A DNA stretch of 64,000 nucleotides from Taibaiella sp. (GTDB taxonomy: Bacteria; Bacteroidota; Bacteroidia; Chitinophagales; Chitinophagaceae). How positions within the stretch are numbered: position 1 is the stretch's first letter; every line of letters starts with the position of its first letter. Below the pieces are notes generated by a model that was given only the letters and a program-made list of their open reading frames with translations, was not told the origin of the DNA and searched no databases. Position numbers and translations under genes: made by a program. Location: NCBI GenBank assembly GCA_019739295.1, contig JAHHDV010000021.1:1-64000 (forward strand). The letters are read 5' to 3'. Below are positions 19,477 to 30,037 of the stretch, piece after piece.

Positions 19477-21395
19477 TTGAGTATCAATCATAGGATCAGA
19501 TGTTCATTCATTTCATTCACTTCATTGGTAATGATGAGCACAACACCGGCTACAGCCCAGAGGCAACAGGTACAGAGTATAGATTCGGTCATTGTCGTTT
19601 CTGACAGGATCGATATCCCTTTCAGTCGTCAGAACCGCAACATCCAGATCCTGACTGCAGCAGACATCCAGTCTATCCCGCACAAATCCATCAATGAATT
19701 ATTAAGCTATGTCGCAGGTGTGGATGTCAGGCAGAAAGGCCCGAATGGTACACAGGCAGACATCGGAATCGATGGCGGAACGTTTGACCAGACCCTGATC
19801 CTCATCGACGGTATCAAAATGAGCGATCCGCAGACCGGGCACAATATGATGAACCTGCCCGTCACCACGGATGCTATCGAAAGGATCGAAATCCTTAAAG
19901 GTCCTGCAGCCAGGATATATGGTGTGAATGCCATGATGGGTGTGATCAACATTGTAACCCGGAAAGGTCATCAAAATGAAACTTACGCAAAAATCTATGC
20001 GGGTTCTTCTTTCGATAAGGATGACTCAACGAACCAGCAGTACCACAACTATGGCATACAGGCTTACCAGACCATTCATTCCGGGTCATGGAACCACCTG
20101 ATCACCGCCGGGCTCGACCGCGGAAACGGGTATAGATACAATACTGCCTACCGGCAGCTCAAAGCGATGTATGCAGGGCAGGGACAATTGGCAGAAAAAA
20201 ATAGGGATACAGGTCCTCGGGGGTATCGCTGATAACGATTTTGGAGCTAACTCATTCTACGCAGCGCCCAATGATAAAGAATCCACGGAACATGTAAGCA
20301 CTGCGGTTCTTTCCGTAAAGCTGCCTATTGCCTTGCGTCCCCAACTGGGAGCTGAAGCCTTATGTACATTACAGGTACGGGTCTGACGATTATATCTTCG
20401 TAAGACAGAATCCTGCTATCTTTCGCAATATCCACCATACCAACACCTGGGATGCCGGAATCGACAATATATATCATGCATCCTGGGGAACCATTGCTGC
20501 AGGTATCAACTTCAGGAATGAAAACATCAACAGTACGAACCTGGGCCAGCGCAACAGGACCAATCTCGGGGCATTCTTAGAATACCAGAAGGTGTGGGAA
20601 CAATTGGATGTTAACCTGGGACTATTCCTGAACCACAACTCGGTGTTTGGTACCAGGGTTTATCCGGGACTGGATATCGGATACAGATTACATCCGCACT
20701 GGCGCATATTCTTCAATGCAGGAATGGGACAACGCTTACCGACATTTACCGACTTATATTACAGCGGGCCAAGCAATATAGGCAATGATCAGCTGCTGCC
20801 CGAATACACCACTTCTTATGAGCTGGGAATCAAATACAACGAAATGGCTACCAGGGCGACTGCGTCTGTCTTCTACAAATCCGGGAAAGACTTTATCGAT
20901 TGGGTAAGATCTGATACGGCACAGGCCTGGCAGGTCATGAATTTCACGACCTTAAATACTTTGGGGGCGCACCTGGACTTCCAGCACCGGTTTAATATCG
21001 GAGCGCATACGCAATTAGTCCTTTATACCGGCTATACCTATTTACACCCTGAAATAGGTGTGCCTGCCGATGATAGTAAAGCGGAGTACCTCTCTCAATA
21101 TGCTGTCAATAGCCTCAGGCATCAATGGGTGACCCGGGTTTCCCTGGAAGTATTTGATGGTCTTCAATTGGGAATCGGGAACAGGTGGCTGAGCAGGTAT
21201 ATGGCGACCAATACTCCGGATCAGCCGAAGAAAACCAATTACGATCTGCTGGATATTAGGGCAGCATACCAGTGGAATCGTTTTACAATCAGTGCAGATG
21301 TGAACAATGCGATGAATGTCCGGTATATAGAAAGCGGTGTGGTTCCGCTTCCGGGCAGGTGGTGGACACTCGGATTTGCTTATCAATATCATTAA
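19477..21395 (+). CDS. TonB-dependent outer-membrane receptor (BtuB/CirA-like), two frame breaks
   Basis: About 638 residues. The plug domain begins near residue 40 (LTAADIQSIPHKSINELLSYVAGVDVRQKGPNGTQADIGIDGG) and contains LKGPAARIYGVNAMMGVINIVTRKG. A 22-strand type barrel follows and ends in an aromatic residue pattern (PLPGRWWTLGFAYQYH). Such receptors import a vitamin, metal chelate or other ligand using TonB energy; the substrate cannot be told. Breaks: an extra A in the run at 20195-20201 and an extra C in 20339-20342. Removing both gives exactly 639 codons. The start is probably TTG 19477, giving a signal-like segment ending TTPATAQ. No cobalamin riboswitch features were found upstream. 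Confidence 0.85.
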
Positions 21396-21410
21396 GAGAA
21401 ATGGTACATA

Positions 21411-21454
21411 AAAAAAGGATGGCAATTATCTTTGAATTGCCATCCTTTTTTATT
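21411..21454. terminator. Bidirectional terminator between TonB receptor and DUF4197 genes
   Basis: A stem of at least 14 bp (about 21413-21427 with 21435-21449) is flanked by an A-run on the left and a T-run on the right. It can therefore end transcription from both sides. Confidence 0.85.
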
Positions 21455-21536
21455 TCAACGCTAAAAAACACCTGCTGTTACAACCCGTCTTTGCGAAGAC
21501 AACCCCGGGTATGCATTGTTCTTCACGTCCATTCTG

Positions 21537-22307
21537 CTACTTGCTTCCAAATACTCTTCTTAAAAGATCTGAAGCCTGCCCCATAGGGTTTTGCCTGATC
21601 TTCATTTCTTCTTCCGCGATCGTCAAGAACATGCCATCGGTTGCTTTTTGGGTGACATACTGTGTCAGGTCCGTATTTACTTTGGATACCATCGGAAGTT
21701 GATTGTACGCATTAAAAGCCTGTTCCCAGGCTTTCTGTGCACCGACCTTGTCCAGAGATTGCTTGATTACAGGGCTGAAAGCGGACATCAGCTCCTGTTG
21801 GGTCCTGCTTTTCAAGTAGTTGGTCGCTGCATTGTTGCCGCCTCTCAGTATCCCGAGCGCATCATTCAGTGTGATCTTGGTGATGGCATTGATAAAGATA
21901 GGCGCTGCTTTGGAAGCTGCATCCTCGGCAGCCCTGTTCATATAGAGAATCGCCTGGTCAGCTAAAGAGCCTAAACCTACCTGTCTTAAGGTCTGCTCTA
22001 CTTTTCTGGCCTCGGGAGGCATCAGTATCTTGATCGCTGCATTCTTAAAAAAGCCGTCCTGGATAGAGAGTTTCTTAGAGGCATTATTGGCACCCAGCGT
22101 AAGTGCTTCCCTCAGGCCATTGGAGATATCCAGTTCACTCAACCCTGCTCCCAGGCCACTCCCGCTTTGCTTCGTAGAATTGCGGTTGGTGGTATTGTTC
22201 TTACCAAAAACCGTATTGAGCAGATCATTGAAATTCTGAGCCTGGCCCATTACCGGCAATACGCCGATCAAAAATGTAATCGTAATGATTTTTTTTATTG
22301 CTTTCAT
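21537..22307 (-). CDS. DUF4197 family secreted protein
   Basis: 256 residues with a signal peptide (KIITITFLIGVLPVMGQA). The mature part fits DUF4197: LSELDISNGLREALTLGANNA, ILMPPEARKVEQTLRQVGLG, LYMNRAAEDAASKAAPIF and FDGMFLTIAEEE-like TDGMFLTIAEEEMKIRQNP. The biochemical role of this family is not known. It lies 21 bases downstream of bcp on the same strand, so the two may be co-transcribed. Confidence 0.85.
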   Translation of the reverse strand: MKAIKKIITITFLIGVLPVMGQAQNFNDLLNTVFGKNNTTNRNSTKQSGSGLGAGLSELDISNGLREALTLGANNASKKLSIQDGFFKNAAIKILMPPEARKVEQTLRQVGLGSLADQAILYMNRAAEDAASKAAPIFINAITKITLNDALGILRGGNNAATNYLKSRTQQELMSAFSPVIKQSLDKVGAQKAWEQAFNAYNQLPMVSKVNTDLTQYVTQKATDGMFLTIAEEEMKIRQNPMGQASDLLRRVFGSK

Positions 22308-22328
22308 GTTTATGTGTTTAAAACATTT

Positions 22329-22796
22329 TTAAAGATCCCAGAGCTGCATGATTTCCTCTGAATGTATTTTACTTTTTGGTTTACGAATGATATGCTCTAT
22401 GATCCCTTTTTCATTGATCAGGAAGGTCGTCCTTACCGTTCCCATAAATTCCCTTCCCATAAATTTTTTCAACTGCCACACACCATATTTTTTATTGATC
22501 TTCAGGTCTGTATCTGCTATTAAAGGAAAGGGGAGACTGTTCTTGGCTATAAATTTCCGGTGCTGGGCCGGATCATCTGTACTTACACCGATCACCTGCA
22601 CTCCCTTCCTGCCCAGCAACACATATGCATCCCGGAGATTACAGGCCTGGACCGTACAGGTGGGTGTCATATCATGCGGGTAAAAGTACAAAATTACTTT
22701 TTTACCTATGTAATCTTTGAGTGTTATCTTATTCCCATCCTGATCGGTCCCTGTAAACAGGGGAGCTTTTTTCCCTTCCAAATCCCTTTGACTCAT
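22329..22796 (-). CDS. bcp: Thioredoxin-dependent thiol peroxidase (Bcp/PrxQ)
   Basis: 155 residues, the usual Bcp length. Peroxidatic and resolving cysteines lie five apart in the motif TPTCTVQAC, followed by LRD, as in atypical two-cysteine PrxQ enzymes. The common PGCT is PTCT here. GVSTDD and FPLIAD are also present. It reduces hydroperoxides in the cytoplasm using thioredoxin. It reads towards the DUF4197 gene. Confidence 0.92.
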   Translation of the reverse strand: MSQRDLEGKKAPLFTGTDQDGNKITLKDYIGKKVILYFYPHDMTPTCTVQACNLRDAYVLLGRKGVQVIGVSTDDPAQHRKFIAKNSLPFPLIADTDLKINKKYGVWQLKKFMGREFMGTVRTTFLINEKGIIEHIIRKPKSKIHSEEIMQLWDL

Positions 22797-22859
22797 GGAT
22801 ACTTCTATTGTTTAAATTTTCAGATTTTCTTTTTTCACCTTCAGTCGTTCAAATATCAT

Positions 22860-22867
22860 TAATTTTG
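22860..22867 (+). promoter_or_regulatory. -7 box upstream of the DEAD-box helicase gene
   Basis: TAATTTTG matches TAnnTTTG and ends 34 bases before ATG 22902. Confidence 0.45.
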
Positions 22868-22901
22868 AGCATTAATCCTTTCATATTCTTAAAATATTGG
22901 C

Positions 22902-24224
22902 ATGCCGCAGACCGACCTTCAGCACATTTTATCTCAGTTCAGCATCGAATCGCTTAATGAAATGCAGGAAGCCACTATTGCTGCTTCAGAAGTGCACAAT
23001 GATATCATCCTGCTTTCCAATACCGGGACCGGTAAGACACTGGCTTTTTTGATCTCCTTGTGGAAGCAATTTGATGAGCCCGCATTCCGGACCGAGGCAA
23101 TGATCATCGTACCTACACGGGAGCTCGCTGTACAGATCGAGTCCGTATTCAAGCAGATGGGAACAGGGTTTAAAGTAACGGTTTGCTACGGGGGGCATAA
23201 GCGGGAGATCGAGGAGAATGAACTGATCCAGGCCCCGAAGCTCATCATCGGTACTCCCGGCAGGCTGGCCGATCATATCCGAAGGGGAAGCATCCGGACG
23301 GATACCATTCATTCCATAGTCCTTGATGAATTTGATAAATCCCTGGAATTCGGGTATGCTGAAGAAATAGAATTCATCGTTTCTTCCTTACCGAATATTA
23401 CCAGAAGGATCTATTCTTCAGCAACCCGGGCGGTGGAGACTCCGGAGTTTGCACAAATGGCAGATCCTAAGGTGCTCAATTTTGTCAAAGAAGAAGCGTA
23501 TGAGTGGGAGAAGATCATTTACCAGTATACAAGAAGTAAGGAAGAGGAAAAAGCGGAGGATCTACTGAAGCTATTGTGTGAAATCGGGAACAGGAGCACG
23601 GTGATCTTTTGTAACCATAAAGAAACGGTAGAGCGGATCTCTATTTTTCTCAAAGAAAGAGGATTGCACAATGTCTATTACCATGGATCCCTGGAGCAAA
23701 GGGACAGGGATGCCGCCATTACCCGGTTCAAGAACGGTTCCGCATCCTTCCTCGTCACTACAGACATCGCCAGCCGGGGACTGGATATACCCAACATCCG
23801 GTTCGTGATACATTACCAGATGCCACATACCGGCGACATCTTCAACCACAGGAACGGGAGAACGGCAAGGATGGATGCCAGTGGCACCATCATCTGTATG
23901 CTAAGTGGTAATGAGACTTTCCGGGATTATGTGGATATGGAGATCGGGGAGAAAGACATACCTCAGGAGTATATTATACCGGACAAGCCCAAATGGGTTA
24001 CCCTCTACTTTCCTCACGGCAAGAAGAACAAGGTCAACAAGGTTGACATCGTCGGATTCCTGTCCCAGGTAGGAGAACTTTCCAAAGAGGATATCGGTCT
24101 CATAGAAGTGAAGGACTTTCATTCCTTTGCCGCTATCCGGAGGTCTAAATCCGGTGATACGGTATATAAGATAAAAAATGGCAGGATGAAAGGAAAATTA
24201 GCCAAAGCAGAAGTACAGAAATAG
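22902..24224 (+). CDS. DEAD-box RNA helicase, DbpA-like
   Basis: 440 residues. Helicase motifs in order: motif I SNTGTGKT, Ia PTRELA, Ib TPGRL, II DEFD (Phe replaces the Ala of DEAD), III SAT, then IV-VI with VTTDIASRGLDIP and HRNGRTAR. The C-terminal 75 residues (WVTLYFPHGKKNKVNKVDIVGFLSQ) match the DbpA RNA-binding domain, which targets these helicases to 23S rRNA hairpin 92 during large-subunit assembly. Monocistronic and intact. Confidence 0.9.
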   Translation: MPQTDLQHILSQFSIESLNEMQEATIAASEVHNDIILLSNTGTGKTLAFLISLWKQFDEPAFRTEAMIIVPTRELAVQIESVFKQMGTGFKVTVCYGGHKREIEENELIQAPKLIIGTPGRLADHIRRGSIRTDTIHSIVLDEFDKSLEFGYAEEIEFIVSSLPNITRRIYSSATRAVETPEFAQMADPKVLNFVKEEAYEWEKIIYQYTRSKEEEKAEDLLKLLCEIGNRSTVIFCNHKETVERISIFLKERGLHNVYYHGSLEQRDRDAAITRFKNGSASFLVTTDIASRGLDIPNIRFVIHYQMPHTGDIFNHRNGRTARMDASGTIICMLSGNETFRDYVDMEIGEKDIPQEYIIPDKPKWVTLYFPHGKKNKVNKVDIVGFLSQVGELSKEDIGLIEVKDFHSFAAIRRSKSGDTVYKIKNGRMKGKLAKAEVQK

Positions 24225-24249
24225 TATAAGCATTCGAGTTGAACAACCG

Positions 24250-25170
24250 TTAATGTAAGATTTTGTCCGGATCTTCGCTTTGGGGCACCATGAGCCGGTA
24301 GGCTTTGGGTAAAACCCGGAATTCAAGACGTTCGGTTGTCGGCACCACATCCCCGTCGATATGAACCCGGGCACTCTGCGGGTTGTGTACGGTGATCTCT
24401 GTGGTCTGGAAGTAAAGCACTTTTTCGGAATCATCTATTTTCTTTTGCGGCTTCCCTTTCAACACCTGTTTGCCCACCTGCCATAATAGTTTCAGCTTAT
24501 TCATTTTTTTGATCACCACGATATCCAGCCTGCCGTCACTCAGAGACGCCCGGGGAGCAATGGTGAAATGATTCCCGAACTGGTTGCTATTGGCTATACT
24601 GATAAACATAGCCTGAACGGAGATCGCATATTCCGGGCTTTCCAGGGAGAAGCGGAAAGGTTTTGCTTTAAAAAACTGAAGTACAGATTCTTTGATATAT
24701 GTGGATAATCCTCTTCTTTTATTCCTTGCAAAACGGTGGGCGATTTCTGCATCCATACCGATACCGCACAGCATGCAGGCAAACTTCTGATTGACCAGGA
24801 ATCCGTCCACCCAGGAAGTGTATCCGTTCAGAATAATATCCATGGCTTTTTCTTTCTGTTTGGAAATGCCGGCACACAGCGCCAGTCCATTGCCGCTTCC
24901 CATAGGGATGATACCAAACCGGACCTCCGATTCCCTCAAAGGACCGACCACATCGTTTACCGTGCCGTCTCCGCCTATGATGATCACATCCGTGATCCCT
25001 TCTTCCCGTATTTTTCCGATCAGCTCCTGGTATTGGCCACCCGGATCCGTCGGATGGAGGGAAAAAGCATAACCTTCTTTTTGAAGCTTTCGGGTCAGCC
25101 ATTGCAGCAGGGTCTTTTTGCTTCGGGTCCCCGATATCGGATTATATAAAACAATGAAAGAGCGCTGCAA
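24250..25170 (-). CDS. Diacylglycerol/lipid kinase family protein (YegS/DgkB-like)
   Basis: 306 residues. The catalytic domain carries YNPISGTRSK, the nucleotide-binding GGDGTVNDV and MGSGNGLA. The C-terminal beta-sandwich region (LSDGRLDIVVIKKM, VHIDGDVV) is typical of YegS, DgkB and sphingosine kinase relatives. It should phosphorylate a membrane lipid such as diacylglycerol, using ATP at the cytoplasmic face. It converges tail-to-tail with the helicase gene 25 bases away. Confidence 0.88.
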   Translation of the reverse strand: MQRSFIVLYNPISGTRSKKTLLQWLTRKLQKEGYAFSLHPTDPGGQYQELIGKIREEGITDVIIIGGDGTVNDVVGPLRESEVRFGIIPMGSGNGLALCAGISKQKEKAMDIILNGYTSWVDGFLVNQKFACMLCGIGMDAEIAHRFARNKRRGLSTYIKESVLQFFKAKPFRFSLESPEYAISVQAMFISIANSNQFGNHFTIAPRASLSDGRLDIVVIKKMNKLKLLWQVGKQVLKGKPQKKIDDSEKVLYFQTTEITVHNPQSARVHIDGDVVPTTERLEFRVLPKAYRLMVPQSEDPDKILH

Positions 25171-25267
25171 TGATATTTGGATTTAATAATGTGCAAAGAT
25201 ATCGCCCGGCAGTATGAACTCTGTGTTTCGTTTATATTAAATTATTCTTGGAGGATAGAAGAAGTGG

Positions 25268-26626
25268 TTAAGATAAGCCATTCCGGCCCTGGCTTAGCTT
25301 CATTATCACCTTGCTCCTGATAAATCTTGAGGCCAGCATGACCCCTACAAAACCCAGGGAAATAATGAACCCGATCCAGATGCCGGAAGCGCCCCACCCG
25401 AGATAAAATGCCAGGCCATACCCCAATGGCACGCCAAAGACCCAATACCCTAACGCGATATATACGGTAGGAACCCTGACATCCCGGATGCCCCGGAGTG
25501 CACCGGCAGCAATCGCCTGGGTCGCATCAGGGATCTGGAATACAGCAGCCCAGATGATGAGGGTAGAAGCTATGTACAGCACCTCCGGGTCATCATTGAA
25601 CAGCATCGGCAGGTGATGCCGGAAGGCACTCAGAAAAATGGCACAGAATAACCCGTAGCCGATCGCCAGCACCATAGTAGATTTACCGATCATGCTGATC
25701 GCATTGCCGTCCCTTCTGCCGAACGCATTGCTGATACGGATAGAACATGCCTGCGACAGGCCCATAGATACCATAAAAGTAAAGGAAGCAATACTAATCG
25801 CTATCTGGTGTGCGGCCTGAGCTTCTGCACTGATCAACCCGACCAGGATCCCGGATATCGCAAAAGCGCCTGCTTCCAGCACAATCTGGAATGCAGTAGG
25901 AATACCGATATGAAGCAGCTTTTTGCAGGTTTTCCAGGACAGGAACCATTCCCTCCGGATGACTTTCCAGTACTTCCTGAATAATGGGGAACGGAAGAGG
26001 TAAACCAGCATGGCCGCCAGCATCATGGTCCGTGTAATCAATGTCCCCCATCCTGCACCATTCAGTTCCAGCCTGGGCAGTCCCCAATTCCCGAAAATCA
26101 ACAACCAGTTGAGTGCCGCGTTGATGGGTATCCCAATGATCGATATGGTCATGGCCACTTTGGTATATTCTAATCCGTCTGCAAACTGCTTGCATGCTAT
26201 GAAGCATATCATGGGAATCAAGGAGATCGCCAATAGCTCCAGGAAAGGCTGGGCCAGTACGGCCACATCGTGATCCTGCCCCAGGTGAAATACGATATCC
26301 GAACCAAAATAAATGCCCAGGCTGATCCCTATCGCAGTGCAAATGGAGATGAACATTCCATTGAAAAAATAGTGAGACACCTTTTGTGCGTCATTCAGCC
26401 CCTTGAACAAAGAGGACATCTGTGCAATAGCAATGGTGATACCAATACCGAATACAAAAGGCATGGTAATGATCCCAAATGCCAGGGAAGAAGCAGCCAG
26501 GTGCCTGTAGCTTACCGCACCTACCATCGCAGCATCAATGATGTGCAAAGCCATCTGTACCAGCTCTCCCATAATGATGGGGCCGGCCAGCCTTAATGTA
26601 GCTCCGGATGTCGATTTCCAGTTCAT
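25268..26626 (-). CDS. MATE family multidrug/cation exporter (NorM-like)
   Basis: 452 residues forming about twelve membrane segments in two pseudo-symmetric halves. MATE features include LAGPIIMGELVQMALHIIDAAMVG at the start, the conserved GAL(R)G at RGIRDVRVP near the end of the second half, and TQAIAAGALRG. These transporters export organic cations in exchange for Na+ or H+. It follows the symporter gene by 79 bases on the same strand. Intact. Confidence 0.9.
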   Translation of the reverse strand: MNWKSTSGATLRLAGPIIMGELVQMALHIIDAAMVGAVSYRHLAASSLAFGIITMPFVFGIGITIAIAQMSSLFKGLNDAQKVSHYFFNGMFISICTAIGISLGIYFGSDIVFHLGQDHDVAVLAQPFLELLAISLIPMICFIACKQFADGLEYTKVAMTISIIGIPINAALNWLLIFGNWGLPRLELNGAGWGTLITRTMMLAAMLVYLFRSPLFRKYWKVIRREWFLSWKTCKKLLHIGIPTAFQIVLEAGAFAISGILVGLISAEAQAAHQIAISIASFTFMVSMGLSQACSIRISNAFGRRDGNAISMIGKSTMVLAIGYGLFCAIFLSAFRHHLPMLFNDDPEVLYIASTLIIWAAVFQIPDATQAIAAGALRGIRDVRVPTVYIALGYWVFGVPLGYGLAFYLGWGASGIWIGFIISLGFVGVMLASRFIRSKVIMKLSQGRNGLS

Positions 26627-26705
26627 GAAGCTGCAAAAGTACTGAACATCCTAACGAATGGACTGGTAATTTTATTCATCTTCCTGTTAATTTTCGGAAG
26701 AGATA

Positions 26706-28406
26706 TCAGCTGTCTGCAGAGCGGCGGGATCGCCTGAAGGACTGGAATAGCGCACCCAGCAGGATGACAGCGAGTGCACCTACTACATTTAACCAAAGGA
26801 AGGCCACTACATCCCACCAGTAAAAAGCAATAACGATGATTTCCGAAACGGCCACTGCCCAGAAGGTCGCAGAGCCTTTGATGCTTTTAAAGAAAAATGC
26901 AACCAGGAATATACCCAATATCGGGCCATAGAATAAGCTCCCCAATACATTCACCGCCTCTATAAGGGAACCCATACTCTTAGCGATAAATATGGCCGTC
27001 AATATGCTGAATACACCCCAGAACAATGTATACCAGCGCGCATACGCCAGCTCCTGCCGGTTATTCATTTTTTCCTTCCGCATCAATTGGTGGAAATCGA
27101 TCAGTGTAGCCGAAGCCAGTGAATTCAGGGCTGCCGAGATCGATCCCCAGCTGGCGAGAAAGATAATAGCGAAGATAAGCCCTACCACGCCTGCAGGGAG
27201 GTAATGCTGGACAAAATATAAAAACACATAATTCACATCCTTCTCCTCTACAGGCAGCTGATGGTCACGGATGACCTGGGTAACCGTTCCCCTAAGGGAA
27301 TCTGAATGATGAATACCTTGCTGCAATTGCAACTGTAAATGGTGTACCTCTGCTTCTGCGCCGTTGCGATCAGCCTGTAACAGCTGCCGGGCAATGGCTT
27401 CATTATTGTTTACCACCGATTGATATTCCTCCCCGACCAGCCGCATCTGCTCAGGACGTGCCTTTTGCGCTTGCTCCAAGGCATATTGATTGAAGAAAAC
27501 GGGACTTTTCTGCAAGAGGAAAAAGCTAAAGAGCAAGGCTCCCAACAACAGGATAAAAAACTGCATCGGGATCTTGACGATACCATTCATCAATATGCCC
27601 ATTCTTGCACTCCTGAGGTCCTTACCGGTCAGGTACCTCCCCACCTGGCTCTGATCCGTCCCGAAATAAGACAGCGCCAGAAAGAAACCCCCGATAATGC
27701 CCGACCATATGTTGAACTTATCATTCAGGTTAAAATCCGTGGTGATCACATTGAGCTTACCGGACTTCCCGGCCAGCAATAAAGCTTCTCCCAACCCGAC
27801 ACCTTCCGGCATCATGCGGACCACCCACACCCCGGCCAGGATCATGGCACCGATGATGATGGCAAACTGCAGCTTCTGGGTATGGGCAATGGCTTTTGCA
27901 CCGCCGGTAATAGAATAGATGATCAGGAAGCCCCCGATAAGGATACTGCAGATCTCTATATTCCAGTGAAAGATGGCAGAAAGCACAATAGCGGGAGCCA
28001 GCACGCTCATGCCTGTAGATATTCCTCTCGAGAAAAGGAACAATATACCGGTAAAAATCCGGGTCTTCCGGTCAAAGCGGGTATCCAGGAACTGGTAGGC
28101 CGTATAAACTTTCTGCTTCTGGAAGTAAGGGATAAACACAGCACTGACGACGACCATGGCTAAAGGCAATCCAAAATAATATTGTACAAACCGCATTCCG
28201 TCACTATAGGATTGTCCCGGGCCGGATATAAAGGTGATCGCACTGGCCTGTGTGGCCATGATACCGATGAGCACGGTGTACCAGGGCTGGTTTTTGCCTG
28301 CCAGGATAAAACTGTCTGACCCGGTCTGGCCTCTCCCTTTATATACGCCATATACAATAATGCATAGAAGGGTAGCAGAAAGTATAATCCAGTCTAAGGT
28401 ACTCAT
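26706..28406 (-). CDS. Sodium:solute symporter (SSS family)
   Basis: 566 residues with about thirteen membrane segments, SSS fold. It starts MSTLDWIILSATLLCIIVYG at ATG 28406 and contains AGKNQPWYTVLIGIMATQASAITFISGPGQ and SITGGAKAIAHTQ, typical of the family. A polar, Gln/Glu-rich insertion of roughly 80 residues (around 320-400) separates two membrane helices, as in many Bacteroidota members. The solute is unknown. The start codon overlaps the stop of a 36-residue membrane-peptide gene (TGGAGATGAGT context), so translation of the two is probably coupled. Confidence 0.9.
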   Translation of the reverse strand: MSTLDWIILSATLLCIIVYGVYKGRGQTGSDSFILAGKNQPWYTVLIGIMATQASAITFISGPGQSYSDGMRFVQYYFGLPLAMVVVSAVFIPYFQKQKVYTAYQFLDTRFDRKTRIFTGILFLFSRGISTGMSVLAPAIVLSAIFHWNIEICSILIGGFLIIYSITGGAKAIAHTQKLQFAIIIGAMILAGVWVVRMMPEGVGLGEALLLAGKSGKLNVITTDFNLNDKFNIWSGIIGGFFLALSYFGTDQSQVGRYLTGKDLRSARMGILMNGIVKIPMQFFILLLGALLFSFFLLQKSPVFFNQYALEQAQKARPEQMRLVGEEYQSVVNNNEAIARQLLQADRNGAEAEVHHLQLQLQQGIHHSDSLRGTVTQVIRDHQLPVEEKDVNYVFLYFVQHYLPAGVVGLIFAIIFLASWGSISAALNSLASATLIDFHQLMRKEKMNNRQELAYARWYTLFWGVFSILTAIFIAKSMGSLIEAVNVLGSLFYGPILGIFLVAFFFKSIKGSATFWAVAVSEIIVIAFYWWDVVAFLWLNVVGALAVILLGALFQSFRRSRRSADS

Positions 28407-28513
28407 CTCCAGTATACAGTAAACCAATAGAACAACAGGATATATACCACCAGGGATACCAGGACAGCCGTGTGCCATGTCTTCCATTGGTTCTTCTCTT
28501 GCCGCTGGTTCAT
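28403..28513 (-). CDS. 36-residue single-span membrane peptide upstream of the symporter
   Basis: From ATG 28513 the frame gives MNQRQEKNQWKTWHTAVLVS followed by a hydrophobic span (VYILLFYWFTVYW). Its TGA stop overlaps the symporter ATG by four bases. Overlap, membrane span and position suggest a small subunit or assembly partner of the transporter. Inference only, and the frame is open further upstream without protein-like character. Confidence 0.6.
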   Translation of the reverse strand: MNQRQEKNQWKTWHTAVLVSLVVYILLFYWFTVYWR

Positions 28514-28724
28514 TTGATTGATTTGATTGAAAAGGATAAAAATAAAAAATCTTATTGAGATTGCAGGGACAGAATTGTCAGGAATGAAATGAACGGGTTC
28601 AACCTGCATCTTTTAGGAAGTTCTCCTCTCACCGTTTCATCACAAGGCATATATTTTCATCACGTTTCAAAATCTGCTTTATCTTTATCATTCATTACAT
28701 TCCGAATTTACCTTGACTACATAT

Positions 28725-30022
28725 ATGCTTTCCGGCTTATCCAAGTTCCGAGCCCGGCTGCCTGTCCGGCTAAATTTCTGGTTGGTATTGGGGTGGATTG
28801 GGGTGCTTTACTATTTTGCATACCAATATCATCCCCGGCTGCCGGATGCCGGTATCTTCAATTACCCATTCGTCAACCTTCTGGTCGTTATTGCGTTCTG
28901 GTTTGTATTGATCGTGTTTCTGTTCTCCACAGTTACCGTCTTCTTTAGTTTTTTAATCTTTCAATTCGGGAAAAAGGCCCTGTTCAAAAACATCCTTGAA
29001 TCGGGAGTCAAACATGTGAAAAGCGGCTTCATAAAGGGCAATATCCCCTTATATCTCAAGCCCCTGCTGGGCAAACTCCAGGCGATGATCTGGTATCGAG
29101 AACGAAATCAGCGGCCTACATTCATTCACAAAATACCCATCGGTAAGTTTACCATGGAATTACCGATTGTTCACATCCGGGTATATACTGTCCAGGAGAT
29201 GGATTTACTCTTTTTGGATTTCCTGAGGATGTATCGTTTACCCGCGGCACTGTATAGCGTCAGTACATTCTCCAGAGAGCCCGCTGTACTCAGAATGGAA
29301 GAGCAGCCTGTTTGCCCCCCGGGTATACCACGAAGAGAACACAGCTACGGATCAGGTATTATACCATCCCGGCGAATGGCTTCAGTTCAAAACATACGAG
29401 ACAGGGGATGATGTGCGCAGGATCTTATGGAAGTTATATGCCAAAAGCAAAGACCTGTATGTCAGGCACCATGAGCCCTACACCCAGCATAGCTCACGCA
29501 TTACACTGGTCGTATTTTTCGAACTGGATGCATATTTCTATAAGTACATTTAACCCTGTCCTCCTGCAATTCCTGCTGGACAAATACAAGAATATTATAT
29601 ACACCATATATAAAAAACTGAACGGCCTGCATAAAGATCTGGAACTGGTCGTCCATCATGGCGGTAAAGCCACTACTGATGAAGAAGTAAAGAACCTGAT
29701 CGCTGCTTCCGAATGGCAGACGACACATCATCATATAGAAACTCCCGGAACGGTCACACCTGATCCTGCACTCACTGATTCCCTCAGATTTGATCCATGC
29801 AATAGAAGAGGCACACCATCGGGAGATATCCGTGATTCCTCTGGTTCATGATCTGCTGATAAACAAAACAGACAGGTGGTGGTGGAGGATGGCTCTTTAA
29901 GAAAAGAGCCCGGAAAGCCCTTGGATATCCAGAATTACTTACCTGCACCTAAAGCATTGCAGCAATTAAAGAAAGAAGAGGCAGAACGCGTGGACCAGCT
30001 TCGCCAATTAAATGCTAAATAA
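28725..30022 (+). CDS. DUF58 domain protein, several frame breaks
   Basis: Joined across breaks, about 430 residues. Two N-terminal membrane segments (FWLVLGWIGVLYYFAYQY, LLVVIAFWFVLIVFLFSTVTVFFSFL) are followed by the DUF58 signature YHPGEWLQFKTYETGDDVRRILWKLYAKSKDLYVR in pieces of two frames. A C-terminal helical part ends LRQLNAK. Breaks lie near 29265-29280, near 29550 (before FNPVLLQFLLDKY) and near 29790-29870. DUF58 proteins usually accompany MoxR AAA+ ATPases in envelope or metal-insertion systems, but no MoxR gene is visible here. ATG 28725 is preferred to TTG 28713. Confidence 0.7.
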
Positions 30023-30037
30023 GCTCATTACATATTT

